Of a stretch of 64,000 bases of DNA, positions 22,701 through 34,017 are shown in pieces. Each line of letters begins with the position of its first letter. Position 1 is the first letter of the stretch. The position numbers and the translations under genes were made by a program. Location: assembly GCA_037349105.1 (NCBI GenBank), contig JAYJMM010000042.1, positions 1,715,501 through 1,779,500 on the forward strand, written 5' to 3'. Below the pieces are notes generated by a model. It had not been told where the DNA came from, did not search any database, and saw only the letters and a program-made list of their open reading frames with translations. Source of the DNA: Limnomonas spitsbergensis (lineage: Eukaryota > Chlorophyta > Chlorophyceae > Chlamydomonadales).

Positions 22701-24561
22701 GACCTGGATCCACGCTGGGTACGGACGGAGGGAGTGGCTGGTACGACCCCACACCGCAGGGAGGCTCACAGAGGGGCGTTGCCGCTTCAAATGCTGCTGA
22801 CAGTCACGACGCCGCAGATAGCTTCTATGCTGGCAGTTCAGATACTCATGCCTATGATCATTCTTCTGGCATTGGCTATGGCGCAAGTACTTCTCGTCTG
22901 GTCAGCCGCATGGATGAAGTGATGTCGTCCATTAGGCCTGGATCTAGCGGATCCGACCCTGGATCTACGGCTGGATCTAGCGGATCTGTGCCGGTACCAA
23001 TGTCGATGGAGCAGCTGATGTTCTCTGTCCATGAACTTCTTGTAGATCTGAAGGCTTCCCTGACTGGCTCGCCCTTGACACCTCCATCACTGCAACAGCA
23101 GCAGCAACAGCAGCAGATGCAGGAGCAACGGCTGCATCAGCCGCCACAGCAGGTCTCTCCTGCAGTACAATCTCAGGGGGCTGCATCTTTCCCTCACGAC
23201 GCACCTCCTCCAACACCAGTGCTACCACTAGCAGAAGTTGCAATGGCAGCAGACGCAAGAGCTGCGGCACCGGCAGCTGAGGGAGCTACACAAGCAGAGA
23301 AGACACCGCAGTCGTCCTCCGCCGAGTCTGTGGAGGCCATGCGTTTTCTGGAGCCGGGGGGCTCTGGATCCTCATCGCCTCTCAGAATTTCCAGCTCCGC
23401 CTTCAAGCTGCGTATGGGTGAGGAGCTCCCAGCTGGGACGGATGCGTCCCGGGACTGTCTCTCAGCCAGCAAGGCCCCCCCCTCTGGGAATGCTTCCCCA
23501 GACTGCCGCTCAGGGAGTGATGCGCCCCAAGGCAGTCATGTGGGCCGGGTTGTTCAGCAGCAGGAGCAGAAGGATGTTCAGCGGGCTTATGACGACTTCC
23601 GAGCCGCGAGCCAGCAGACGTTCCTGTATGCACTACTCGACGACTGGTTGACAAAAACACTTGGCCGGGGGGATGCTGAGGCGGGTGGGGCCTGCCTCAT
23701 CGAGATTGGCGGGGGGCAGTACACCGAGGGACAGATCCGCAAAGCCTTGGAGCGGATCAAGAACTCCGTCACGGCTGAGGTGAGCAAACGCGAACGGAAA
23801 GCGGAGCTGCGCCTGTGTCCCCTGGGCGTGTATGTTTCAGGTTAATCCTCCGCATCAACGGTTTCTGACAAGCATCGTGTTATACTGTTATGTACTCATA
23901 TGCAATCAGTGGAAGTGAAGGCAGAAATGGAACCAAAATGGATGGTCAAACACGACCTGCCCCCTCCACCGCCCTTTGTGCAAGGTGACTTTGATATGCC
24001 CTACCCCTCTGCACTGGCAATAGGGGCTAGTACCCTAAGGGGGCTGTGGAACCTTGTGCAATAGCTAGCCCCCCCTCCACACACATAGGCACACAACTGT
24101 GTTTTGACTGGGCCTGGGTGGATTAGAAATGACAGATTCTCAGCAACAAGCACCGGTAACTGTTGGTGTGCCAAGTCTTCATTTATATTTCTCATAAAAT
24201 AACTGGTTTGTTCCTGACCGTATTTTTTTGCTGGTTTGTTGCTGGCGGTATGTGACCATGACAGGCATTGCAGGCATAGAGCCTCTTCAATCTTCACTGT
24301 TTACTTGCGTCCGGGTCGACCTAGGCTTACAGTGCCCTTCTTGCGCGTCTGCTGTTGCACACCTGAGGACATGACCCTGATAATTGGCCATCCTTTGTGC
24401 AGGCCCCCATGCAGTTCCTCTTCACCGTAATGCTGGAGGACCCCAGTGGCAAGGGGAGGATCACACGCAGCAGCCCGAAATGCGGCACGGCAACAGGGGC
24501 CGTGCTGGCTGCTCTGCACGCCATCTTAGCCACCGTCATCGATGATGCTCGGGATACCTGA
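19758..24561 (+). CDS. Multi-dsRBD double-stranded RNA-binding protein
   Basis: Six exons keep phase from ATG to TGA: 19758-20397, 21183-21470, 22076-22318, 22515-23840, 23910-23977 and 24403-24561, giving 907 residues. The ATG is the first Met after an in-frame TGA at 19746-19748. The 23977 donor (GTGCAA) was chosen because it preserves frame; GTGACT at 23985 looks better but breaks it, so this join is the weakest. dsRBD-like segments lie at about 108-180 (HAHQPTFVATCTAHLQDG, then a basic SERSKQSARTAAA helix), 215-287 (ELQECFQSGQ, GPFTASCEV, AKMKAAAQIL), 311-390 (close copy of the second) and about 835-900 (FLFTVMLEDPSGKGRI, then CGTATGAVLAALHAIL; divergent). Residues 392-832 form a Ser/Gly/Pro/Gln-rich linker with an unfamiliar conserved-looking patch (FLYALLDDWLTKTLGR). 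No helicase or RNase III motif is visible. Likely a dsRNA-binding cofactor in small-RNA or RNA-processing pathways; the exact role is inference. Confidence 0.75.
21160..22318 (+). repeat. Duplicated dsRBD exon pair
   Basis: Exons 21183-21470 and 22076-22318 begin with the same roughly 55 bases (GGCAAG(C/T)CAGCCATCAGCG through GGCCAATTATC) apart from about one mismatch. They share a second block, GGCCTCCCCACCGGACCCTT. The second copy has a short insertion (VIGRGTPV-type residues). The intron 3' ends are also alike. This is a tandem exon duplication inside the dsRBD gene. Confidence 0.85.
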
Positions 24562-25263
24562 TGATGAGGCTAGGGATATCCTGCTGTGAATCGCTGCAAT
24601 GCTGTGAACGCCCAATGTAGGTCTGATGTCACGGCCAGGGCGAGTGCTGAACCACTGGGCCACTAGGGAAGTGTGGATCCCATGATGTCCAGATCAGCCC
24701 ACTCATCTTCTATAGCATGTGCTGCAGAAAAGCACACAATCTTCCTGTGCATCCTTAGAGCTGCAAAGACATCGGCTGACAAGTTACCAGTTTTCATCGT
24801 TATAAATGTTTTGGTTTTGAGGTTCTGCACTCGTTTCTTTTACAGTATAGCGGAGCATCACAATTGATGCGTGGGTCAGGCGTATGTCAACCTGTTCATG
24901 ACAAAGTTATCACCTTGTTATAGCAAGAAGGGTAATCGGAGGGCAGGATATTTACCGACCTTTATCAGCTTGACTCAAAGCATATGTTGTAGCCAGCACA
25001 TGGTAGAAGTACTAGGCCACGGGATGCCGAAGCGATGTGGACATTTACAGTCTAGGTGAGAGCATCACATTTGATGCATGTGACATGAAAGCATAAACCG
25101 ATACGAACACCAAAATAAACTAGGACAACGATCGAAATATCAGTGACCCCCCCCCTGATCAAGCAACGAAGTAACCGACACTCGACCACAACAGTGGAAT
25201 GGGCATGAACCCTTTGTTCCAGAAGATAAGCCCCACTCACAAAACATGACGTGGGTGCAAAGG
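24562..25263. other. Intergenic, nothing recognised
   Basis: Between the dsRBD gene stop and the left LTR I see no coding exon, RNA gene or repeat. No plus-strand TGTAA was found here for the dsRBD gene. Confidence 0.5.
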
Positions 25264-25447
25264 TGTAGCGTTATGAAGACGCTAGGAAAGCTTTTATAAT
25301 GATACACGCCCCGACCTCGCGTGAATCTGTCTGGCACATCCATCCTGAGGGATATTAGCCAGTCCAGGCATGCCTAAATGGGCATGCCGTGCGGCACTAA
25401 GCCATCAATCAAAGTAGCAGCGTCAGTACCCAACTGAGATCGCTACA
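25264..25447 (-). repeat. 3' LTR of the chromovirus (short form)
   Basis: 184 bp bounded by TGTAGCG and CGCTACA. It matches both ends of the 31471-32139 LTR but lacks its middle about 485 bp (break after CACATCC). Several substitutions separate the two copies. Confidence 0.85.
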
Positions 25448-25458
25448 TCCCTCCCCAC
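25448..25458 (-). other. Polypurine tract next to the 3' LTR
   Basis: On the minus strand GTGGGGAGGGA runs directly into the LTR start TGTAGCGATC. This is the expected plus-strand priming position of an LTR retrotransposon and fixes the element's orientation. Confidence 0.75.
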
Positions 25459-25934
25459 TAGAATGAATACCCGAGGGCACCCTAGCGGTATTGGTGGAGC
25501 GTGAGGGTATAAGGAGGCACATACACGTCTGTCATAGTACCATGGCTCACGGAACTCATAGAAAATGAGCCCGGGTGGATGTATATCATGGACTAGCGGT
25601 GGCCAACCGACTAGCATTGGCATGAAATCCACTTAAAGCAACAGTAGTGTCTCAGACCCTTGGAACTGGACACCACCGATACCCATAGTACCACTGGAAC
25701 AGTAGTACCGTATATGGTAACCACAGAGATGCAGTGTGGCACCGACGAGCACACGTTGTTGTGACACAACGCGGAGTAACCATGAAACCAATCATGAGTT
25801 AGAAACATGGGTTTCACGAGAATAATACTTTCCCCTGGGAAGAACCAACTCGGAGCGCTCAATCACAAAAGTAATATGGTTACCTCGTCAAATTACGTGG
25901 TTGGGGGTTAAAGACCAACGTAATTCCAATAATC

Positions 25935-27521
25935 AGCCAACTGAGTAGTCTCAAGTAGGCTGGATTCAGGTTCCCAAGTGTTATGCTCGGAACCATAGCC
26001 CTGCCACTTCACGAGATATTCTCAGAAAGGGCGGCGTCCGCGCTTATGAACGCGATGATCGAGGATCCGTTCGATCAAATAATATTCCTCGTTGTCCTCT
26101 TCACTATCTTTACAAACAATGGGATCTGGCGGCTGCACCCGGCCATCAAATTTAAAGGGCTTTAATAATGACATATGGAAGTAGCATCCATAATGGAACA
26201 CATCATGAATTCCCATGTAAGTGGGTAGTTCCAATCGGTAAGCAACAGCACCCACCGCTTAAGTGACATGAAAATGTCCTATCCACTTGGGTTAAAGCTT
26301 GGGTGTGCTACCGGTGTCACCAGTACGTCTCAATTTAATATTGCGAGTACTCAAGAGTACCTTCTCCCCCACAGAGAAAGAGACATGTCGGCGTGAAAGG
26401 TCATAATAAGCCTTTTGCCGTTGCTGAGCCGCTTGTAGACAGCGCTTAGCGTCAGTCAATCCCGCTTAAAGTCGGTCAGCGAATGTTGATGCCGATGGTA
26501 CCATGGAAGGGGAGACTGATAGGAGAAGACGCATGTCTATACCAAAATTGAGTTGGAACGGTGTAGTGCCAATAGACTCATGGTAGGAATTGCTTATGGC
26601 AAATTCTACCGCGGGCAAACATTAGTTTGTCCCAATCACCGTGGCGGAGGCTGCCAACATAATGGCGAAGCATGTCCTCTAACACCCGGTTAACCCGCTC
26701 TGTTTGACCATCTGACTGAGGATGGTAGATAGTCGAGACGTTGTGCCTTGTGCCAATGAGACGTAAAAGTCCAGTCATAAAATTACACACAAATACTTTG
26801 CCGCGATCCGAGACAATATCGTCTGGAATACCATGTAATTTCCACACATGGTTGACAAAAAGATATGTTGTACCTTCCGCTTTTACTATGGTGTGGGTGG
26901 GAGCCATGTGAACCATCTTCGTGAGACGGTCCACAAACACCACATGGCGTCATACCCGGATTGTGTCCTGGGTAAGTGGACAATGAAATCCATACTGACG
27001 CTAGACCATGGGGTCTAGGGAATTTATAAATGTTGTAAAAGCCCGGAGGGCTTAGCATACGAGGCTTTATTCCTCTGACAACTTGCACAAGTGAGGACAT
27101 ATTCAGTGACATCAGACCGAAGTGTCGGCCACCAATACAGACGCTGGACATTTTCCAGCGTTTTGGTGATGCCAGGATGGCCACTGTAAGGAGCATCATG
27201 GAGCTCATAGAGTATGCCAGTCCGCAAGCCCGGAACAACAGGAACCACGACATGACCACCTTTCCACCACAACACATCACGAAAAGTGAGACTGGAGGTC
27301 ATAGTGGGGTCGGAAAGCCAAGGATCAGCCTCATAGCCAGCTTGTAATTGTTGAATGATATCCCCTTCTGATGTAGGCCGATCCCGAGGGATGGAGTTAA
27401 CGTCAGGTTCCCCTTCTGATGTAAGCCGATCCCGAGGGATAGAGTCAACGTTAGTCAACGTCATGGTTTGCAACTGGTGTAAGCCGATCCCGAGGGATGG
27501 AGTCACCCGTCGCATCATCAA
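25935..27521 (-). pseudogene. Integrase and chromodomain of the chromovirus (broken)
   Basis: In element order, a zinc-binding HHCC module reads ELHDAPYSGHPG, then LTCASCQRNK (about 27060-27240). The catalytic core (26578-26943) carries VFVDRLTK, VSDRGKVF and GQTERVNRVLE, supplying the D, D and E positions. A terminal chromodomain (about 25935-26085) reads YLIERILDHR, then YLVKWQGYGSEHNTWEPE. The frame is interrupted between the zinc module and core and again after the core, and a TGA at 26022-26024 cuts the chromodomain. In chromoviruses the chromodomain steers integration towards marked chromatin. Confidence 0.85.
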
Positions 27522-29240
27522 CCGAAAGCGGCTGGTGATCCTGGTTTGTAGAACAAAATGGCGGACTTTGTAGATGAGCCTGCCGGTGTGTGGTGATGGC
27601 GGTCAGAATGACGGCGTTAAGAACGCAAGATGCCACACGAGAGAGTGGATCTGCAACGTTGGTCCGACCAGGACGATAGACCCAGGAAAAGTTAAATCGT
27701 TGCAAATACTCAGACCATCGTGCTTGACGGCGCAAAAGATTTTTCCGTGTCTGGAAATAAATGTTGGGGTTGTGATCGGTGACCACAGAAAAAGGAACCC
27801 CTTCCAGATAGCATCGCCACACTTTAAGGGCATGGACGACAGCCCACATGTCTTGTTCTGTGGGAGTCCATTTAACCTCAGCATTTGTCAATTTGCGACT
27901 TTCGTAAGCAAGGGCACGGCCCTCTTGTGTCAACACTGCCCCAATGCCCGTAATGGAAGCATCGCAAATGACCTCCATGGTAAAAGGCTTGGAAACATCC
28001 GGTAGGGCAAGCACCGGCGCTCGCGTGAGCACATGTTTAACGCCGTCAAAAGCTTGTTGACATTGATCAGTCCGTAGGACATCTGACCAAAGGAGATTCT
28101 TACGAGTCAAAGAGACAAGAGGACAGAATAGCTTTGAATAAACTTTAGGAAATAATTCGAAAGACCAAGGAAAGATCGAATTTCCTTTTGGTTTTGAGGA
28201 CGAGGCCATTCACTTACAGCCTTGACCTTGGATGGGTCGACTTTGATACCATCGGCACAAACATCATGACCCAAGTTTTTGAGCTCAGGTTGTTCAAATT
28301 CACACTTACTGAGCTTGACAAAAGAGTCAGCATCCCGAAGGATTTGCATTGCTTTGTCAAGAAGACGGGCATGCTCATCAACGGACGTGGCATAGATGAG
28401 AATATCATCCATGTAGACAAAAATTCCTTTGCCAAGGTAAGGTTGAAAGATTTTGTTGAAAGGTGGATGGTGCATTGCACAACCCAAACGACATGACCTT
28501 AAGCTAGTAGAGACCAAAAGGTGTCGTGAAAGCAGTCTTAGGAACATCCTCCGGACGGATCAGAATCTGATGGTATCCCGATTGAAAATTAAGGGATGAG
28601 AAAACCTTGGCATCATGTAATTGGTCCAATAGGTAGTCAATCCGGGGCAAAGGATAGCGCGACTTAACTGTTTGAGAATTCAATTGTCGCCTGTCGCAAC
28701 ACATGCGCAACACATGGTAACAAAAAGTATGGGCGCTCTATAAGGACTGTTGCTAGGCTCAATAAGGCCTTGAAGAAGCAAATCTTTAATTTGCTTCTCC
28801 ACCCCGGCAACCTCTAAAGGACTAAGCCGGTAAGGAGACATGAAAACATGCCTAGAGCCAGGCTCCTCATGAATTATATGAGCAATGCCACGGTCAGGGG
28901 GTAGACCCTGTCGTTTCCCGAAGACACTCTGATGCTTGCATGAGCAATCACGCACTGTCTTAGATAAGTGCGAGGGTAAACTGGCCTCAAACGGAGTAAC
29001 CGGTGGCTCAGTACTATGGTCAAGCTTAGGTGGAAGCACATTGACCATAATAAACACCTTAGATGCCTTAGCTATGTGCCGTTTTGCTTGAATATATGAA
29101 AGCAACGGAAGCTTGGGGCGAGGCTGAATATCTGGGACGATATGGTCTAGTTGTAAGCCAGAAGGTGATAGAGTGCACGCTTTATGCTCATAAGACAACG
29201 TTGTTTCGGGGCAACCAATCCTCACCAAGCATGAGATCAT
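27522..29240 (-). pseudogene. Reverse transcriptase and RNase H of the chromovirus (broken)
   Basis: The RT N-terminal part lies at 28680-29240 (EKQIKDLLLQGLIEPSNSPY). RT continues at 28504-28713 (RQLNSQTVKSRYPLPRIDYL, FQSGYHQI) and at 28107-28547, where the catalytic YMDD is at 28404-28415. RNase H follows at about 27640-28130 with its acidic residues in VICDASITGIG, WTPTEQDMWAV and VVTDHNP. These pieces lie in different frames. One break, near 28690-28710, is a small local duplication of a CACATGCGCAA-like string. The catalytic motifs are preserved but the polyprotein is not. Confidence 0.88.
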
Positions 29241-29249
29241 AAGATCCCC

Positions 29250-30042
29250 CTAGTGGTAGGACATAGCAAACAATAGTTTGCTTGACAGATTGGGTTGCAT
29301 CAGTGGCACTACGTAATCGTATACGTGCCGAGCATGAACGTCGAAGTTAGGAGGACGAACCATCTGCCAACTGAACCATGCGATGAGCATGATGGGTAAT
29401 AATCCCATGTTGCTTGACAAAAGCTTCATCAATGCAGCAGTGACTTGCTTGGGTGTCCATGGCTAGGACACCGGGTGCACCACAAATCGTGCCCCTAAAA
29501 GTCATGAGTAATGATCCCACATCAATGTCATCATTGTGAGTGTGGGTGGAATGGACGTTTATAGCCTTATAAGGTGCATCAGAATATATGTCAACCGGCC
29601 AAGGGATTCCTGGGGTGTGTCTTTGTGATTGTCGAACCAATTCAAACAGAGGATATCCCATTGGGAAAGTCATCAACTTAGTCATACCCTGCAACAGAGG
29701 TTCCCAAGGGGCGCCAGGCCAACGAGGGACCAGGATACAAGCTGAGACATGCTTTGGGTTCTTAGCTTTTACAGCCAAATAATGAGACACAAACTCGCCA
29801 AGCCGGTTAAACGGGGCATTAAGCCAAACATGTTGATCAGAAAGATCATTGCGAGTCAGGAAAGAGTTGATCATTGGTGAACAGAAGTCCACACACAAGG
29901 CATTAGAGCCATCATTTGATGCACATGCATCCAACGTGAAACAACGTTGAGCCCTCTCTTCAACTAGGGCAAAATCAGGTTTGCAAATTGACCTGCAATC
30001 TCCGAGTTTCTCATTTGACAACTCAGAGGGAGGACGGGCCAC
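29250..30042 (-). pseudogene. Dam-methyltransferase-like region plus aspartic protease of the element
   Basis: An open frame of 231 residues runs from 30042 to 29347. Residues about 24-135 resemble the Dam/T1-type DNA N6-adenine methyltransferase fold: FTLDACASNDG (DACA at 38-41, where bacteriophage proteins have D-P-C-A), VWLNAPFNRL (NAPF at 75-78, at the N/D-P-P-Y/F catalytic position), then ACILVPRWPGAPW. Residues about 190-225 look like a retroviral-type protease with DTQA at 196-199 in place of the usual DTG/DSG, followed by CCIDEAFVKQHGI. I know similar domains from other green-algal retroelements. The altered catalytic motif makes methylation activity doubtful. The frame is lost soon after the protease motif. 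Confidence 0.6.
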
Positions 30043-30299
30043 CTGCCGCTGTGGCCTAAGTGCCTAACATCCTACTGATCTGCGTGAGGCAGACGGCACT
30101 CAGCCTTTGCACAAAGCTTCCTCCGCATCATTGCAGCGGGGCTGCTTGGGCCGGAGGCGGCCGCCGCTTCTTGACGCCCCCACCTTGCGGAACAACAAGG
30201 TCCTTGATGAGTTTAAGCCAAGGGGCGCGGCGGGGCTTGGACCCGGCTCCAACAAAGGAGGCTTCGACCCTTTAGAAACAGACTGAGCGAGCTCAACTG

Positions 30300-31224
30300 C
30301 GAGGGTGTGCTTGACCAAGGGTTGAAAAGAGGGCCAAAAAGAACCGGTGGCAGGATCAACCCTACTAGAATTTTGAGCCTCAGACGAAAGCCCTCTCCAA
30401 TAAAAGGTCAACAGGTTAGCATCAGTAGGGGTCGGCGAACCGGCCCGAGCCATCAAGAGGCGAAAGCGCTAGTTAAACTCTGCAACCGAAGAGGTTTGGC
30501 GGCAACAATGCAACTCGGTGCGGGCAGCGGTGCGCTTATCAGGTTTAGCAAACGCCTGCATGACCTCCTTGAACTGCTCCCATGTGGGAGTAACACCCTG
30601 AGCCGAAAGTGGCTGGGCAAAGGCGGTATAAGTAAGCACGCAAGGCAGTGCCAGTCAAAAGGGGCATGGCTACGATAGGCCAGAGTTCAGGTGCGGTACC
30701 CGTGCCCTTAAGATAGTTCTAAAAAGAAAACAAGGCATCATCCACAAACCATCCTCCGAGGAATTATCCCCAGAAAACTTTGCATGCTGGGGTATCCGAG
30801 GACTACCCACCTTGACCGATGCCGGGTCAGCAGATCCAGAAGGACCAGGTTCAAAAGCTGCCGCCTCACGCCCGGACGCGATATGCCATGCGACATACTG
30901 GTGCCGCATGGGGCTGAACCACCACTCACAACCGGGAGGGGGCGGGGTGACAGGTGCCGGGGGCATGGACGAAGCAAATCCTACCACGGCAGAACTCTCC
31001 GGAACAGCACACAGAATAGGGCTGTAATAAAAGGAGAGCAAGAAACAAAGCGCAACAATACACAGAAGTGCTGGCGCAACGTGGGTCGGTGAGAAAACCC
31101 ACGAAGATCCCACAAGAAAGCCGAACGCATGCAGACCATAATAATGTCGCAACGCAGGCAAACTCAACGCCAAATCGCAGCACCGAAGTGTTAAATGCAA
31201 GGCGGTGTAATGAGCAAACAGCAA
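30300..31224 (-). pseudogene. gag region of the chromovirus (broken)
   Basis: A 184-residue frame (30670-31224) ends with PRIPQHAKFSGDNSSEDGLW, a gag-like entry motif. After a frameshift near 30690 the capsid-like domain continues with TWEQFKEVMQAFAKPDKRTA and RTELHCCRQTSSVAEFN. An in-frame TAG at about 30472 follows, then RFRLLMARAGSPTPTDANLL. No CCHC zinc knuckle was seen. The same breaks occur in the neighbouring copy at 32283-33207. Confidence 0.7.
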
Positions 31225-31470
31225 GAAGCTGGCTCAGAAAAACCCAGATGTTGGAGGCCACGAATGGCTGGACACAGCTCTGGCCACGCACGAGCAATGC
31301 CACAAAGACAATTGCTCAAATCACTCCAAGAAGGAGTAGGGTCAGTAAACGGGCCAGCAAAGCAAAGACTGAGCTAAGCAACAACCAACACAAACTTACA
31401 ACTTGGCGCATAAGACGAGGGCCCAATTTCAGCCTAGGGATTCAGACACTAGGATTGCTCTGTGAAACAC

Positions 31471-32139
31471 TGTAGCGTTATGAAGACGCTAGGAAAGCTT
31501 TTGTAATGATACAGGCCCCGACCTCGCGTGAATCTGTCTAGCACATCCTTTCGGGTGCACAAATAGCCGAAACTCCCCCGACCTCAACAGATCGTCTGCA
31601 GCCGTAGACGCGACGGACCAGGGCGCGTCAACGGGACGCACATACATGCCACCCCGCGCAAACGGGTCCACCGACAGCAGGGCTGTTTGCAAACCAGCCT
31701 GCGCCGCATCCTGCCTCTGCTTCTTCTCATCATGCTTCTCCTGCCTCCAAAATGATAAGAATGACATTCCGAAACAGCACACACAAAAGCGCAGCCGCTT
31801 ACAAGTTCCCAGGTAGCCTCCCCAACTTCCCAACCACCGCCAACCAACTGGCCTACGACTTCCCATTTCCCCTTTTCCCATACAGATATGGTTCGCCAGA
31901 GCAGCGAATTCCCAAGACCACCTCAAGCTGCACAACATGCTAACACGCAACCCCAATTACGGTTCCCCAGCTGCTAATACGGATACGCCATACAAATACG
32001 GATTCGCCATACATATACGGTTCGCCAAAGCAGCAGGGATACCGTATTAGCCAGTCCAGGCATGCCTAAATGGGCATGCCGTGCGGTACTAAGCCATCAA
32101 TCAAAGTAGCAGCGTCAGTACCCAACTGAGATCGCTACA
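31471..32139 (-). repeat. 5' LTR of the chromovirus (long form)
   Basis: 669 bp bounded by TGTAGCG and CGCTACA. Its interior includes the 485 bp absent from the 3' LTR, with a small tandem repeat of TACGGATTCGCCATACA-type units near 31975-32030. Confidence 0.85.
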
Positions 32140-32282
32140 AAAGAAGATAAATGCCGCCCCCCCAAATTGCGGGCATTGTTTGAATGCCATTCTCCCTGTT
32201 CATCAAGCATCGCGAGATAAGGACCCGTGCTCCAAAAAGCAGATGCACGAAATTCAACATCTAGCTTGCACCACTCTCCATT

Positions 32283-34017
32283 CGAGGGTGTGCTTGACCA
32301 AGGGTTGAAAAGAGGGCCAAAAAGAACCGGTGGCAGGATCAACCCTACTAGAATTTTGAGCCTCAGACGAAAGCCCTCTCCAATAAAAGGTCAACAGGTT
32401 AGCATCAGTAGGGGTCGGCGAACCGGCCCGAGCCATCAAGAGGCGAAAGCGCTAGTTAAACTCTGCAACCGAAGAGGTTTGGCGGCAACAATGCAACTCG
32501 GTGCGGGCAGCGGTGCGCTTATCAGGTTTAGCAAACGCCTGCATGACCTCCTTGAACTGCTCCCATGTGGGAGTAACACCCTGAGCCGAAAGTGGCTGGG
32601 CAAAGGCGGTATAAGTAAGCACGCAAGGCAGTGCCAGTCAAAAGGGGCATGGCTACGATAGGCCAGAGTTCAGGTGCGGTACCCGTGCCCTTAAGATAGT
32701 TCTAAAAAGAAAACAAGGCATCATCCACAAACCATCCTCCGAGGAATTATCCCCAGAAAACTTTGCATGCTGGGGTATCCGAGGACTACCCACCTTGACC
32801 GATGCCGGGTCAGCAGATCCAGAAGGACCAGGTTCAAAAGCTGCCGCCTCACGCCCGGACGCGATATGCCATGCGACATACTGGTGCCGCATGGGGCTGA
32901 ACCACCACTCACAACCGGGAGGGGGCGGGGTGACAGGTGCCGGGGGCATGGACGAAGCAAATCCTACCACGGCAGAACTCTCCGGAACAGCACACAGAAT
33001 AGGGCTGTAATAAAAGGAGAGCAAGAAACAAAGCGCAACAATACACAGAAGTGCTGGCGCAACGTGGGTCGGTGAGAAAACCCACGAAGATCCCACAAGA
33101 AAGCCGAACGCATGCAGACCATAATAATGTCGCAACGCAGGCAAACTCAACGCCAAATCGCAGCACCGAAGTGTTAAATGCAAGGCGGTGTAATGAGCAA
33201 ACAGCAAGAAGCTGGCTCAGAAAAACCCAGATGTTGGAGGCCACGAATGGCTGGACACAGCTCTGGCCACGCACGAGCAATGCCACAAAGACAATTGCTC
33301 AAATCACTCCAAGAAGGAGTAGGGTCAGTAAACGGGCCAGCAAAGCAAAGACTGAGCTAAGCAACAACCAACACAAACTTACAACTTGGCGCATAAGACG
33401 AGGGCCCAATTTCAGCCTAGGGATTCAGACACTAGGATTGCTCTGTGAAACACTGTAGCGTTATGAAGACGCTAGGAAAGCTTTTGTAATGATACAGGCC
33501 CCGACCTCGCGTGAATCTGTCTAGCACATCCTTTCGGGTGCACAAATAGCCGAAACTCCCCCGACCTCAACAGATCGTCTGCAGCCGTAGACGCGACGGA
33601 CCAGGGCGCGTCAACGGGACGCACATACATGCCACCCCGCGCAAACGGGTCCACCGACAGCAGGGCTGTTTGCAAACCAGCCTGCGCCGCATCCTGCCTC
33701 TGCTTCTTCTCATCATGCTTCTCCTGCCTCCAAAATGATAAGAATGACATTCCGAAACAGCACACACAAAAGCGCAGCCGCTTACAAGTTCCCAGGTAGC
33801 CTCCCCAACTTCCCAACCACCGCCAACCAACTGGCCTACGACTTCCCATTTCCCCTTTTCCCATACAGATATGGTTCGCCAGAGCAGCGAATTCCCAAGA
33901 CCACCTCAAGCTGCACAACATGCTAACACGCAACCCCAATTACGGTTCCCCAGCTGCTAATACGGATACGCCATACAAATACGGATTCGCCATACATATA
34001 CGGTTCGCCAAAGCAGC
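32283..34017 (-). mobile_element. Partial second copy of the chromovirus (gag start plus truncated LTR)
   Basis: Positions 32283-34017 repeat 30300-32034 at a constant offset of 1983 bp, in the same orientation. I found no difference in the lines I compared, and all predicted frames are identical. The copy holds the start of gag (with the same stop and frameshift) and 564 bp of LTR (33454-34017). It lacks the outer LTR end. A unique 143-bp stretch (32140-32282) joins it to the complete element. Confidence 0.88.

Larger units (their letters stand above)
25264..32139 (-). mobile_element. Ty3/gypsy chromovirus LTR retrotransposon, decayed
   Basis: Element on the minus strand in the order 5' LTR (31471-32139), gag, a Dam-methyltransferase-like region, aspartic protease, reverse transcriptase, RNase H, integrase, chromodomain, polypurine tract, 3' LTR (25264-25447). 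This pol order and the terminal chromodomain define a Ty3/gypsy chromovirus. LTR ends are TGTAGCG and CGCTACA. The coding region is broken by several frameshifts and stops, so the copy cannot be autonomous. I found no exact target-site duplication, and the sequence next to the 5' LTR does not match a common tRNA primer site that I know. The LTRs differ by point changes and by a 485-bp length difference. Confidence 0.9.
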
